In this document: piece after piece, positions 13,301 to 26,700 of the stretch
Layout: every line of letters starts with the position of its first letter
How positions within the stretch are numbered: the first letter of the stretch is position 1
NCBI RefSeq assembly: GCF_910591885.1
Contig: NC_063277.1
Span: 10,168,001-10,232,000, forward strand
Direction: 5' to 3'
From: Bombus terrestris
Taxonomy: Eukaryota > Arthropoda > Insecta > Hymenoptera > Apidae
DNA: 64,000 bases
Made by a program: the position numbers and the translations under genes
Notes under the pieces: generated by a model
The model's input: only the letters and a program-made list of their open reading frames with translations
Database searches by the model: none
Told to the model about the DNA's origin: nothing

Positions 13301-16300
13301 TGTCTATCTTTCTTGAGGATTCTATCCTTGAGCCATCGCGAGATCGAAAATTTAACATCCAAATTATATAAAGATTTTGGTTTAAAATGCACAAAACTAA
13401 ATTTTAGATTCAATTGAATTCTATATCTTTTTGTTTAATTGGAGAATTGATTGATTTTTATGATTTGATGAATTATAAGGGTTATAATTTTTTTTTTAAA
13501 TTCATGATATAAGTACGTAAAGAAATTATATACAGAAGGTAAATCGAATGTGGGTAGCTCTAAGAAATTTTCATTTGGATTTATTAAAAATTAAACAATT
13601 ATTTAGTGTATGTTTGTATTTACATTTGATGTAATATCTATAATAAATAACGATTTAATGCAATTTTGTTTCGAAATAACAAAAATACAGTCTATAGCCT
13701 GTACCATAAAATAGTAATATATAGTAGATCTGATGTTTGCTGCAAAAGTTCACTGGAAAATTGTTAATTGAGATATATGCGATCACGCTTATTACCACAA
13801 ATGTCGATTATCACGGACGATTAGCCCCAAATGTGGATTAAAATTTACAATTACGACCCATTTTGTTACTCTAAACACACATTCATTGTAATAGCATTGC
13901 ATTCAAATGTAAAATAATTGTTGCAAATACGGGTAATAAATTCACTTACTGTCGATAAGAGAAATTAGAGTAACAGCGTGAAACTCTCTTTTCATTGTTC
14001 ATAGAAATTGTTGGTGGAACAGATTGGAATAATTACGTAGGGAAGATATTCTGAGAAAGTTGGTTGTTGTATCGCCAATGTTTTGTAATATACTTCGTAT
14101 CAATTACGCTTGTACCGAATTCATGTTGTCGCTCAATACGCTAATTCAATGGATCAGTACGCGTCGCACATATCAAAGCTCTCTTTTAGCAATTTCATTT
14201 CACGTTATTTTGCAGATCAAAGCGTACAACTGATGGACATATCAATATTTCTTCGGTATATTTCAGTTTGCGCGATACACTGTCAAACTTCTCGCTGGAT
14301 ACAAAACGTAAGCGTTAATCGGATTCGACGTACAACGCATTAATGCGATGGACTATAATCAGTACCTATATCATTAAATCACTATCATATTGAAGACACG
14401 CTACATGTTTCATGTTCGCGTTATTAATCATTGGCTTAATTACTGAATAAGTGTGACTATGATACTGGAAATATTAATTATTTCATTCGAATACGTAACG
14501 CGTTATCACTTACACTTTTCGTAAAATGGATATTAATAACTAGACTATGAATCTATATGCAAATTCATATTTTTACGAATAAGATTAGAAAAATAAAACC
14601 GCGACAGATATTTGTCTTAACCACCAAAATATTATGACGAATACTATAGATACTCTGAATGTTTTACATATTTATATGCATACTATGAATTTTAGTATCG
14701 TTAAATTTTCTTATTGATATAGGAACATCTATAGTGTACTAATGAATATTATAGTAAATGATAGTTATCATCAGCTACTATTAATAATTGACGAGGATCA
14801 ATAATTAATGTTAATTACTTGATATTGGTAAAAATTGTAATATCCAAAGACAGTGCCAAGAAAGATAACAAGAATAATATTTTTAGAAAATAAATTTTAT
14901 ACTAATAATAACTTTTATTTCATTATTTTAGTTGTAGTTGCTTCTAAAAAATTTCAAATACGCTAGAAATAAGTCCAGTCACTTTCACAGTTGAACGATT
15001 AATTTGTTTATGAAACTTCTTGAAGTGGTAGATATGTACCTTGAAATTAAAAAAGTTAGAAGAATTAACAAACTTGCTGCATTAATTATAAACTACCATT
15101 TGTACTTTGTAATAATGAATATTAATTTGAAACTGAATATTGCAAAATTCTTGCTTTTACAAAGGCTTCTTGTTTACATTTTTAAAAAGGAGGAAAAGAT
15201 AGGTATTTCATGTACGTGTTTCTATTTTACATTTTACCAAGAGTTTCAGTTCATAAATACCACGAATAGAAGTTTTCAAATTTTAATTTGAAATTATTAA
15301 ATACTCTTCATGATCCATAATTACAACTGATATAAATATTCGTTATTTTTTAATCTAACATGTGGAAAATACAAAATTCCATAAATGGTTTAGAAATTGT
15401 TAATTAATATTTATATTATGGATGTACGAACATTAAAGAAATTGAGCTTAAATATGTACTATATTTACGAATGTTACTGTATATTGTATCGAATACTTAA
15501 AATATTTGTTATGTTTTTTTATATTACGTACACCCTATCAGTTTTCGTATTTTTAAATTTCCTATAAGTGAGAAAATCCATACTCTATTCATCATATTCA
15601 TCAGTTCTTGAAAAATATTCTGCTAGAAAAGATTAGAATATGAATGCCATGTAAGAAGATAATTTCCGAAGTTGTACTGAATAAGAAGCAGAGACTCGTG
15701 TATTACTGAAACTTCCAAGTTTCTTGACTTTGATATGCTAAAACTTCACAAATTTTAATGAATATTGGAAAAATTTTGAAACCTTGCTTTACTGTTCAAC
15801 TGTCATAAGTCGTAAAAATCATGTTGTCAAATGTTATCAGTATAACAAAATTGTGCAGGGAACTTCAAAATTATGAATGAAAGGAGAAGTTATTAAAAGA
15901 GGAAAAATGACTCTTGATAATAATAAAATACTAATTTCTGCATACAAACGTTGAATAACGGAATTTCAATCATCAAGATCAATCAAGTTCATCAAGATTC
16001 AATCAGAGAAAATTGATTTAATTACCGATACTGACTACAACGTTATAATATTCTCATTTTTCCTATAATATTTTCTGAAGCTATAAATATTTTTTTCACT
16101 TCAGAGCTAACATGTTCGCAGATACTCTACTTTAAGTAGTAAAAGGTATCGTGAATTTGTGTTTCCTTCAAGGGAAAGTGCTTTTTAATTTTCGCTTGCG
16201 TTACAATAAATAAGAAAAAGTCCGCAAAGGCAAAGCTGCTTCGTTCGATTGCTCATCGAAAAGGATCGATATCGAATATGAAATGAACGTTGAGACGAGG

Positions 16301-19300
16301 TGGAGTGCGTGCCAAAGATAAGTCTCTAGCAAGAGCTCGAACGCTTTGACGATAAATCACACGATCGACATTTACTATTCCATATCAAGGATATATTTTA
16401 GTTCCACTCGTGAAATAGACTACACATCAAACGTTAAGAGTTTACTCGGTAAATACAAAGGATGAGAAATAAGAAGAAAAAATTGTAAAACGGTCTGAAA
16501 GCAAAGTAATTCCACTTGTACGTTTCGATGATTCTATTTTAACTCTTCCTTTTAACCGTAGTTCTACCTTAGGTTTCCCTCTTCATCGTATAAAATTATA
16601 TAGTATCATGTTATTATTGCTGAAAACTTCCGAGTCTACCGAAGTTAACTTCTTTATTTGCTATTAAATTTTTTTCATACTGTGATTTATATAAGAGAAT
16701 AAATGTAGAGAGAAATATATATTTGGAAATATTCATAAATGGGTTTGACGGAGATATAAAGTTCGCTATTAATGTAAATTAATGTACAAGGATTAATTTT
16801 ATCATAAGCAATCGTTAAAAATAACATTTTATAATATTATGGATGTTTGAATTCTGTACTCTACCGACACGATTGTATTTAGCTAATGATATTTTCCACT
16901 ATATATTAGGAATTGTAAATTTCTTCACAGTATGTTTCACACTTGTTTTACGGTATTAAGAACTTTTAAATATTATAAACAAAATCTTAGGAAATCTAGA
17001 TTATTTATTAACGAAATCTTATGAATGAAATTTTATTAAAAAATTTTGCAGTTTTGGGAACAAAGAAATTACGGATCTTTATAAATAAAGTAATTGAAAC
17101 AACTCTCACTACTTATTGTGTATATACACAAAGTAATTGTTGTATCGCTTCCTCACTTTTCAGGTAGTTACTGCCGCAATGACAGGGCTAATATTAGCTA
17201 CCGTAGCTGTATAATCGATACGATAGAATTGAACCGCACGATGTCATGATCAAACTACAACTGCATTGAAATTGAAAATGATAGCGTGATACTTTTATTT
17301 TGTTAATACAAAGTTATTGAGACGTGGAAGACTATTTTTGTGTGCTTCCATAAATATTACATAATATATCTATACAGGATTTTCTCTTGAATTAATTTGT
17401 AAAAGTAACATATTTTAAATTATGATTCTTATCTATATTTCATTATTTTCATACTTTATTTCTTCATTTTTAAAATATTATTTACTATAAATAAACTAGT
17501 ATTATCCACTCATATATCATCCAGAAAAAGAGTAATAAGTTCCACTCAATATCAAGATTGATTGAATTTATTACAGCTCAAAATAGAGATCAGTTTTTAA
17601 AACAGATGTGAAGTACATATTACTTTTCTAACATTAAATGACACTAAGCTTATCAAGAAAAGAATGAGTTTTTATTACTTAATTAAAAATGCATCTCCAA
17701 AATTAAAATTGTTATAAGTGAGCATTGCTTACAATAAAAATTCCAATATAGTTTAATAAAATCTTGCTACCACTATTATTTACTAGTTCTACAATAAAAA
17801 TTTAAACATATATTTCGACGATGACTGCACTATAAAAATATTTCTAGTCATAATTTACAGAATAACCTGTATAATAAGAATCTAAAGTCGATTTTCAAAG
17901 TTAACGTCATTTATACATATATGATATACGAAATAAGAATTTAATATCTACTTACCAAAGGAGGTTATGTATAATAGAGATGCTTGAAATTTTACACAGT
18001 AGAATTCTTTCATAAATGTAAACTTCCTTCAAATCCGCGTAGTGGCATTTAGGGTATAGCGAATATTTGACTCGACTAAATTAGAGATTGTACAACACAG
18101 CACAAATTTCATTTAGGCGGATAGCAACGAAATTTTCATCCATACCTATCGCACTAGCACGAAACCATTCGACGAGGCTTTCATTTCCCCCCTCGCCATT
18201 CCACAACACCTAGTTCTGTTTCGTGTTTATCTAATTGTGCTATTGTACACACCTACCTACCGTGCTGACTAGCGTAGTGTCGAGCGACTTCTGAACTGCG
18301 TTTTACATTACTTCCGGCGCTAGTGGCGTGCGTAACGACTAAAGCTGTTTGGAAACATTCGCGTCGCGTAAGGCGTAAGAAACGAATATGAATTTTCTGT
18401 ATCGAGTTATGATTTGTACAATGTTATAGTGTCTATTTTAAGTTTCAGAATCAACTAAAGCGTATTTTTATTGCAGAAACAAATAAATAAATATGTAAGT
18501 ATGTATATTGGTACATATATATGATATTTCTGTAGCAAAGTAGGTTACGTTAATTGCCAGAAAGAATCCTGTGATTTTAGTTTTATAATTTGATGATAAT
18601 TCTTCAGATTGAGATAATTTAGCACTCTTTTGTGCGTTAGTTGTGGTCAATATTTAATTATTATCGTAGTATATCGTTTATTATCTTGTTCGTGACCTGA
18701 CTCAAATAACACGAAACAGTATTAGTGACGGTACGTGAAATATTTTAATTTTAAGATCTTGTGATACGTGGCTAGTAAAAGAAAGGAATAAAATTCCTAA
18801 AAATAACGATATGGTTTGTTTTAAAAACACAGAATTGTTACTAGTGTGTCTCAAGGTAGAAGTTGAAACATTTGCAGATTAAAATGCATCTAATATAACC
18901 TGTTATACGAATATAGATATTTCATTGTTTCAAGGTGTTCGCCAGAATCATATCAGATTACACATCCATTGTAACCATAACGTCGAATCAAAGCGAAATT
19001 CCGTGTTAGGACTTTATTTTTACGATAACCACAGTTCAGATAAATTAAGGTTAGTTCGATTTTTTTTATTTTATCTTCAATAAATATCTTTTCTGAAACC
19101 TCCTTCTGTTCACCTATATTCTATATAAATACGACTGAAGTTGTTACAAATAATTCTTTTATGAGTGAGGCAGTGAAGTATCAATACATGTAATAATCAT
19201 TTAGGATGCTCTGAGACAATAAATAATATTCTATTTCAAGGTTCTCGACATTATTGTATAATATTGACATTATTATATTGACAGTACATATTGATCCTTT

Positions 19301-22300
19301 TAGTTGAGACCCTTTAAATATTGACAATATATATTGATAGTCTGGAAGCACTCTTACAATTGAAAATTCCTTCTTATTTAATCATGAATATAATTCTTTT
19401 TTCCATTCATAAGGGAATTCAAGGGAATATACGTAGAACAAGTAAGTGTAGAAATTAATATCTGGCAACTAATCAATTACAAATTCACTTTAAATTTATA
19501 TGTTTCGCAATTTAGTACAATTTTCCCATTTATTTCTTATCTGAACTAAAGTGTATCAATTTGAATATCTATAAGATACAGAATTTTTAAAACGAATGAC
19601 ATAGGTTCGAAAAACATTGATAAAGAGGATGGACGTTCGTTAAGATTCATAAGATACAGTGTACATATATTTCTCACTTTTTAATTAAAGAGGAATACTA
19701 CTGGTGGCCTTAAACGATAAAATTTTATTTTACGATTTTTATTTATTTCTTGCACATAAAATAAATTCTCGTCGAACTGTCCTTCCTGTTCAGTCAAAAA
19801 TAAAGCAGTTTCACGTATCTTTAGAAATTTCTAAATTGCTTTTTCTCGAAAATAAAGCCTCCAAAGCAATTTCATTATTCTTGATCTTTATCTTATTTCG
19901 AGCCATAGAATCTCCATAACCTCATTTGTATCCCAAATTTCGAACCAATCTATATGGAAGGCTCAAAAGTTAATCAGTGTAGGTTAGTCTTCCACGCCGT
20001 GTAAATACTTTTTCGTTGTCAGAATTTCGATTAATAGTTAAATAATTATATTATAATAACTTAATTAGTGGATTTATTATAATGCTAAAATTCTTGGTTG
20101 ATTGAAAGTTTTGATAACGATAAATAGTATAAATGGTGAAAACCGATTTATACTGATTGACTTCCAAGCTATCCATATGCACATTCCTACCAAATTCCAT
20201 TACCCATAATTTCACAATCAGTCAATTATACCCCTATATTCATTTTCGTTTAGAGTGATATCAGCTCTAACACCTGGAAACGAGACGAAACAGGAGGCAA
20301 GTAGCGAGAAGTAATTTCCCGAAACATTCGCGGAACACTCGATCGTTCGGTGCGTCAGGTAAGCGCGCATTAGCATAATCGAGCGTAGGGAATAGCGGAC
20401 GAGCATTATTACGCGAGCTCCTCTTTATTTCGGTATACGGTGGACAAATGCGACTAACGTATCGAACTTCCGTCCCGGTTAATTTATGGCGTTGGGATTA
20501 GGGGAGTAAAATGGCGGGGGGCGGGTGAAAGCGGAAAGTGGCAATTCTGCAGTGCGGGTAACTATCCCGTACTCTCTCTTTCTCTATTCCTTTCTCTCAC
20601 TCCTCCGCCAAACGAATCCGACCAACGGGTTCAGAACGCTTAAGAGACGAGTCTCTTCTGACCATGGTAAAATATCACTGCTAAGAGAAAGAAACGACGA
20701 CCCAGTCCCCTAGGGGACTTGACAAAAACAGGAGTAATAAAACTCGGCGAATGTCCCTGCGTACCTTCGGAACGTTCGGGGGATACGTTCGAGCGATTAC
20801 CTTTCCGCCAGCGTTCCCATGCATGACTTAAAGCCTCGTTGGGACACAACGCTTTATTCGTTCGTCCATCCGTTTATTCGCTATACTAAACCTGTGGTTA
20901 TGAGGGCAATACTCGCTGGAGAAGCGTAAAGTAATGATGAAATAGATAGCGAAAGGGATGAAAAGTGTTAGAATAGATAAATGATGGGTTAGAGAGAGAT
21001 GACGTATGGAATGAACTGAATTAATTTTTGTTTTAATAGCAAAATATCACAGTAGACTTGTGTGGGTCAAGTCGCGATAATCCTTGTTATATAATGTTCT
21101 TATTATTTTCGGCTATTGTATTTCATCAGCATTCTAACAGCAAATTATTTACTCGTACATGCAATACAGAAATTATATATGGTTTGTGATTATGCGGTTG
21201 AAATTATTTATTCTCACGACCAGTACCATTCGCGTGACACTGCAACTCTTGATCCTAAACCTATATATGTAGGTACATAGTAGAGTGGATAGCAAGGTAT
21301 AATTTACTGGTTATGTATAGACACGTTCCTCGTGTTTTGCTAACCTTCATATGTGATATAGATTCCTATTTTTCCACATTTTTCTAAAGGCTATACACAG
21401 TACAGGTTTTCTTCTTTCAATATTTTATCATCCTTCATAGACGTTACAGATTCTATACAGATTCTTTCATTCATTAATATAAATTACTGAATTTTTATTT
21501 TAATACATGTAGTTGAAGAATAAATACGAATAATAAGAAAATAATTATCCTTTTCTTGGTATAGTGAGATATATACTTTGGAAAGTGGTTCTAAGAACTG
21601 CCCCATAACCACCAGAAAAGTATTGATCAGGCTGTTGCACTTATGTAACATATTAGACGCTATGCTCTACTTACTGCTAATTAAAATCTTGATTGAATCC
21701 TGCTAACACATTAGCGGTCACTGATGTATTACTTTCTCTTATGACTGAAATTAGACCAGCAGAATAGTTATCATTCTGAGGAAAGGAATATTTCTCGTAT
21801 TTATTTCAATTATTTAAATGTCAAGTTTTCAGTCCAAACACATATACGGAGGATTAATTATAGTAATAGTAGACACAAAGTATAATACTTAACACCAAAT
21901 ATGTCAAATTCGATTAGATTCTTAGATCAAATTTTTACAAATAAATGATTCTCCAAGTTATTTTTTCTTTAATAGTAAAAGCTTGTGATTATCTGCACTA
22001 GAACCTCGATAAAATAATCAGTCGGGAACGTGTTGACAAATTACATTATTCTACAGAACTCCTGCAAATTGACTACAGCATCTATTTAGCATTATTGCTA
22101 GAAAGGTTTCCTTTGACCATCTTTTGAGCATGCTTCTAAAGAAAACTTTGTGCAAACTTTCGATCTGGAATATTCTCTGCGCTGCAACAATTTTTTTCTG
22201 GGGATAGAGGAATTTACGATGAAATAATAAATTGAATAGTTTCTAAAATTAATGCCACGTAACTTCGCTTATTGGCTAGTTGATAAGCTGAGCTTAGTGC

Positions 22301-22819
22301 TAAAGCACAGTAATAGAAAATAAACTTATGATATTTGAACGGAACAAAATAGAATAACAAATAGACGAGCTCATGGTAAAATCAATATTATAGAATTTCC
22401 AGATACTTGAAGAAAATTTCATCACAGATTAAGAGATAAAGTATTACTTCTAGCACACAGCGTCGTAACGTCTATACATTATCGTCATTCATGTCGATTA
22501 AATTACATTTTAGGCTTTTTTTCTTGATATCGCTAAACGACAGACACGCACTTGTCATATGAGAATACTTTAAGAGGAAAGTACTTCCTCCTAGTAAGAC
22601 ATAATATCAGAATCAAATTCTACTATTAAAAATAATCCTAAAATCTTTCTTTATAATGAACAGCGTGTAAATTAAAACGCCAAGACCTCGATTCGAGTTT
22701 TTACAATTTTGGCCATTATGCGTTATAATTGTATTCCAAACTTTTTTTTATTATAAAACAGTTGCTTAAATTTATTTTTATTCGTAACGAGTAATTAAAA
22801 ATGAACATAGACACGACTT

Positions 22820-23358
22820 CACAGTGATGCATCGTGGTCGCGGTTCACGAGAACGTTCTAAAATTCGAGCTTAATCGACGCGGTTCGATCGACGCGCGAT
22901 TCACGTTTAATCGTTCGTAAATTACATATCGACCTAGGGTGATCGATACGCCTATTATTCTGGGCGCGCAGGCTTTCTTCCCGCGGAGAAAATTTCGATC
23001 GGTGAGTTCTCACCGAGCGATCGTTGACCTGACCCGATCCTACTTCCGGGTCAACTTTACGAGCGGCCGGCTGCTTGATAACCGATTAAAGGACGCTACT
23101 CGCGTTTGCCATGAGTCAAGGAGACTTCTCCGATTGCACCGTTGACGATAATTGGAGATTGGCTCGCGACGTAGCTACTTGATCCGTTTGATGTGGCGGA
23201 TTTGCTCTCCGAACCCCTCCGTTTCTTCTATTAGACGAATCCCGTCGACGGTGGAACCGATTTCACAATGTGCTTGACTGCGCGTGCGATCGGTCAGCGA
23301 TCTCTTTCCGATGGAACGGCTATTTCAAAGAAAAGGAATACATATCATACAATGACAG
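22820..23358 (+). other. CpG-rich island, possible alternative first exon ending at a splice donor
   Basis: This patch is markedly richer in CG dinucleotides than its surroundings. It contains an 18-bp perfect inverted repeat (22999-23016). A short frame with ATG at 23111 in good context (GCCATGA) encodes 23 residues beginning MSQGDFSDC and stopping at 23181-23183. GACAG followed by GTAGGT at 23359 is a good donor match. These fit a 5' untranslated exon with an upstream open frame, or a regulatory island. No domain is recognisable and no acceptor partner was identified. Confidence 0.22.
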
Positions 23359-23718
23359 GTAGGTTTAGTGCGATCTGCAATTTCATAAATGGAAAAATAT
23401 TGGCAGGTACTTTTAATATTTTGTCATATAGTCTATTTAAATATTTATATTTATTTTAAATATCGTTTTATTATATGTAACAGATCCCCATGTAAATATT
23501 TTAATGTCTCATACAGTAATTTTTTATCATCTAATTAAAATTTTAATCAATTCTGGCGAATTATTTATAAAAATAATTAAATTTTGGAAGTATATAAGAA
23601 AATAGTAGTTAGATTGTAATTGAAGGAAATTATTTCAGATAAGAGGATATTTATCGTGCCCTCATCAAAATAGACTGCAATATAACTAAAGATTTAACTA
23701 ACAACCACAATCGATTTT

Positions 23719-23764
23719 AACAACTTGCACAACTTTAACTAATTTGAACAACTTGAACAACTTG
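23719..23764 (+). repeat. 9-bp tandem repeat, about five copies (unit AACAACTTG)
   Basis: Copies are AACAACTTG, CACAACTTT, a 10-base variant AACTAATTTG, then two perfect AACAACTTG. A more degenerate AAC/ACT-rich tail continues to about 23828. A + frame reads it as Asn-Leu-Asn, but this is repeat-driven. Confidence 0.8.
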
Positions 23765-26700
23765 AACGGAGTCTTTAACAAACTATCACGTACTCTAACT
23801 GACTGGAACAGACCCCAACTGACCGACCTGTTTCTCACTTATATTATAGTGTTTAATCGGAATGTCTGTATCATATATTTATTTGGATTTGCTAGAAATC
23901 CATATAATTTTCTCGACACAGCTTTTCGATCTAAACAAAACCTTTCTATTGTGTTAGCAACAATATTTTCGTTTATGTAATTTTTCTTAGACATTTTCGT
24001 ATCCATACACATTGTCCTTTGTAACTGAACGCAGATTGGGGAATAAGAAATTAACGTAATTGCAAATACTTATAAACATGTTTGAAAATGTTGGCAAATG
24101 TGATATTAATTGAAAACTTATTTAGGATTCCACTTCACCACCTTTTCATTCAGAGTAAAACCTGCAATGTTGTCGAGCAAATATAGCTTCTCTTTATATA
24201 GTTATAAACGTTCGGATATAAGTAAATAATAATGAATTATTATCGTCAATTTCATTTTTCAAATTATATTTTCTTAATAATTGAAACTGTACTACATATA
24301 TTCATTTGGATAGTGTACAATATAACTATCTACACAATTGATTTACAAAAAGGATATAAATTGGAATAATTAGAATTGAATATGAATTCGATAATAAATT
24401 TGAAATATATTGAACAGATATATCGTTTAAGTTAGAACCTTTCGTCATCTCCTTTTTCTAAATGAAAGCATTTACCAATGAATTATCTTCCTTTCTTTAA
24501 ATAAAAGATGCGATCATTTACACAATTCGCGATTCACATATCACTCAGTCATCGACTAACGTATATACTGTCCAAAGAAAAGCGAGGAGAACCATTAATA
24601 GTCGAGGAAATTTACTCCCTCGTAACACTCGAAACCTTTATCGGGTTTATGCTAATATTTCGAAAGGTTCAACCGATACGACTTGAGAGGATCAGGAATG
24701 GTGACTTTCAGTTTTCACTTGTATCTTGACAGCTTTTCAAGCTTTTGGCCCTTCTCCCTTCACTCAATAGGATTGTACTCCAGAGGAATATTTGCTATCC
24801 GTATAAAAGGAAGACTAGTAGTTGAAGTTATATCTACAATCATAGATTTGAAATATAAAAGTTTATGAGGTTCAAACCTCACGAAATATTTTTTTATAAT
24901 AAAAATCTCTTAGAATGGCTTCAAAATTTGTTTGCAACATTTACATATTTTTTCTATGTTCTTTTATAAATAATAAATAATAATATACAATAATATTTTT
25001 AAGGGATTAATTTACAGCAGATTAGAAATCACCAGATTAGAAAGTAATTTAATAAATCTGGAAGTCGCTCCTGACATTTATGCGTATACAGCTGTAACTA
25101 TTCAATTTGACTTCGACAATTTTTGGAACGAGTAAACTATTGATTCTTAAGAAGGTCTTATCGAAAATCCTATTACGATCTAATTCTCCAATTTTCCTAA
25201 ATTGCAGAGTTCATGATCAATTTAAAATCATATTTTCTTCAGTTGGACGCAAATACCACGAAACCGCGCATGGTTCGCGTCAATGTCAAAAACAAAGCAG
25301 AATTTCAAGCCGCATATCACCCACTGGCCCAATTCCGAGCAAAAACACTAATCCATACATAAACGAACGTAACATTAACCATAGTATACATTCACCGTTG
25401 CACGCGCTAAAACGCTTGCGGGTAATCCGCAAAACGACGACCGCCTAATTGCACAAAGAACGTGGCCGAAGCTTGTCCAAGGTGTGCACACGCGTAAGCG
25501 AAAGGCAAAATGCACGAGCCGCGACACGACGATGCAATGAGCCCTGTCGTCGTTCCGCTTCCTCTAAAACATCGCGACCGCACAACGCTATTATATCCGT
25601 CGCGGTGTGCCGAGAATTGGAGCTGGGGGATGGTACCCGGTGCCAGATTGCGCTAATTAATGCTAATTGCCCGAACTAATAAATAACTGCATGAATAAAC
25701 ATATTCGTAGTCTCGGTGGTAACGGTGGTGGGGGACGGGAGTAGAACCTGTAGGAGAGAGAGGAAGAGATAGGGATAGGTGGTGGGGTAGAGACTAATAG
25801 AGGAAACTGAAGAGGCAACGAGAGTTAGAGAGGATGGGAAATGACGAGGAGGGAATGAGAGGACACGGCACGTGTGCGCGAATACCATCAGGCGTGGAAG
25901 TGCAAGCACGCTACACAGTATATGCTGAAATATTCATCGATTTCGGTTGCGGCAATTACGCTCCACAAAACGAAGCCGTCCTTGTGTGTATCCCTGGCCA
26001 CGCTGAAAATTTATCTGTACGAATGAACGCGCCATCGTGCGCTGCGGCCACCACTCGACTCTGTTCACACTACGTCCGACCGAAAAAGAGCCACGCGAAG
26101 GTGTGTACAGAACTGGTTCTCACTGTTTGTTTATGAAAAATAGGAATTCTCCATGACCAAAGAATATTCTGATGTTTCCAGTATACTGGATGTGTAGGAT
26201 ATAGGAATTGGGTGGAGGATAAAGGGGTAAAGTGATGATTATACGTGTCGAGACTTGCGGACAAATTTTTGAAACAGGATGCAGGGAATTTAAATCTCTA
26301 CGAGAGATTGTTTCTCGTGGTATATTGTAAATTATATATTATTGGACAAATTTCAATTACAATGGATTATATTCTTATATTCTTAGGATAGGATATTTAG
26401 AATTATAGAAGAAAATATTAATTTCTTATACGATCTTTCTAACTAATTTAGTTTTATGTTCAATTTTTACTTTCACCGTACACTATTTATTTCTTTTAGA
26501 TTTTAATAATAGTTTTGTATATTTCTTCCCAATGTAATGCAGCATAGGTTCCAAATAATATTTTCGAGTAAATTTGTTCCAATGTGTAATATTTGACCTA
26601 ATTCAGAAGTCCATCCAATCCGTAATTAATGTGGCGTTAATATACTCGAGTCCATTGTTATGGTGGTAATTTATGACGATAGATGATTTTCATAAGATCG

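Larger units (their letters stand above)
6362..22819. other. Intron-like AT-rich DNA with scattered CpG-richer islands
   Basis: Islands of higher GC lie at about 8940-9400, 10600-11390, 12990-13260, 18170-18380 and 20200-20900. They contain frames open on both strands but no recognisable domain. The remainder is AT-rich. If the exon at 6277-6355 is real, this block is probably its first intron. Low-confidence acceptors are discussed in the findings. Confidence 0.4.

Noticed and set aside
17326..17346. TGGAAGACTA, matching the miR-7 seed region
   Set aside because: The match ends after 10 bases and the local hairpin is too short for a microRNA precursor.
20218..20406. 62-codon minus-strand frame starting at a true ATG with a hydrophobic middle (YFSLLASCFVSF)
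   Set aside because: The hydrophobic part starts too far from the start for a signal peptide, the possible donor is weak and no family is recognisable.
24809..24819. GGAAGACTAGT, matching 11 bases of the miR-7 mature sequence
   Set aside because: The remaining bases diverge and no complementary arm lies within 100 bases on either side.
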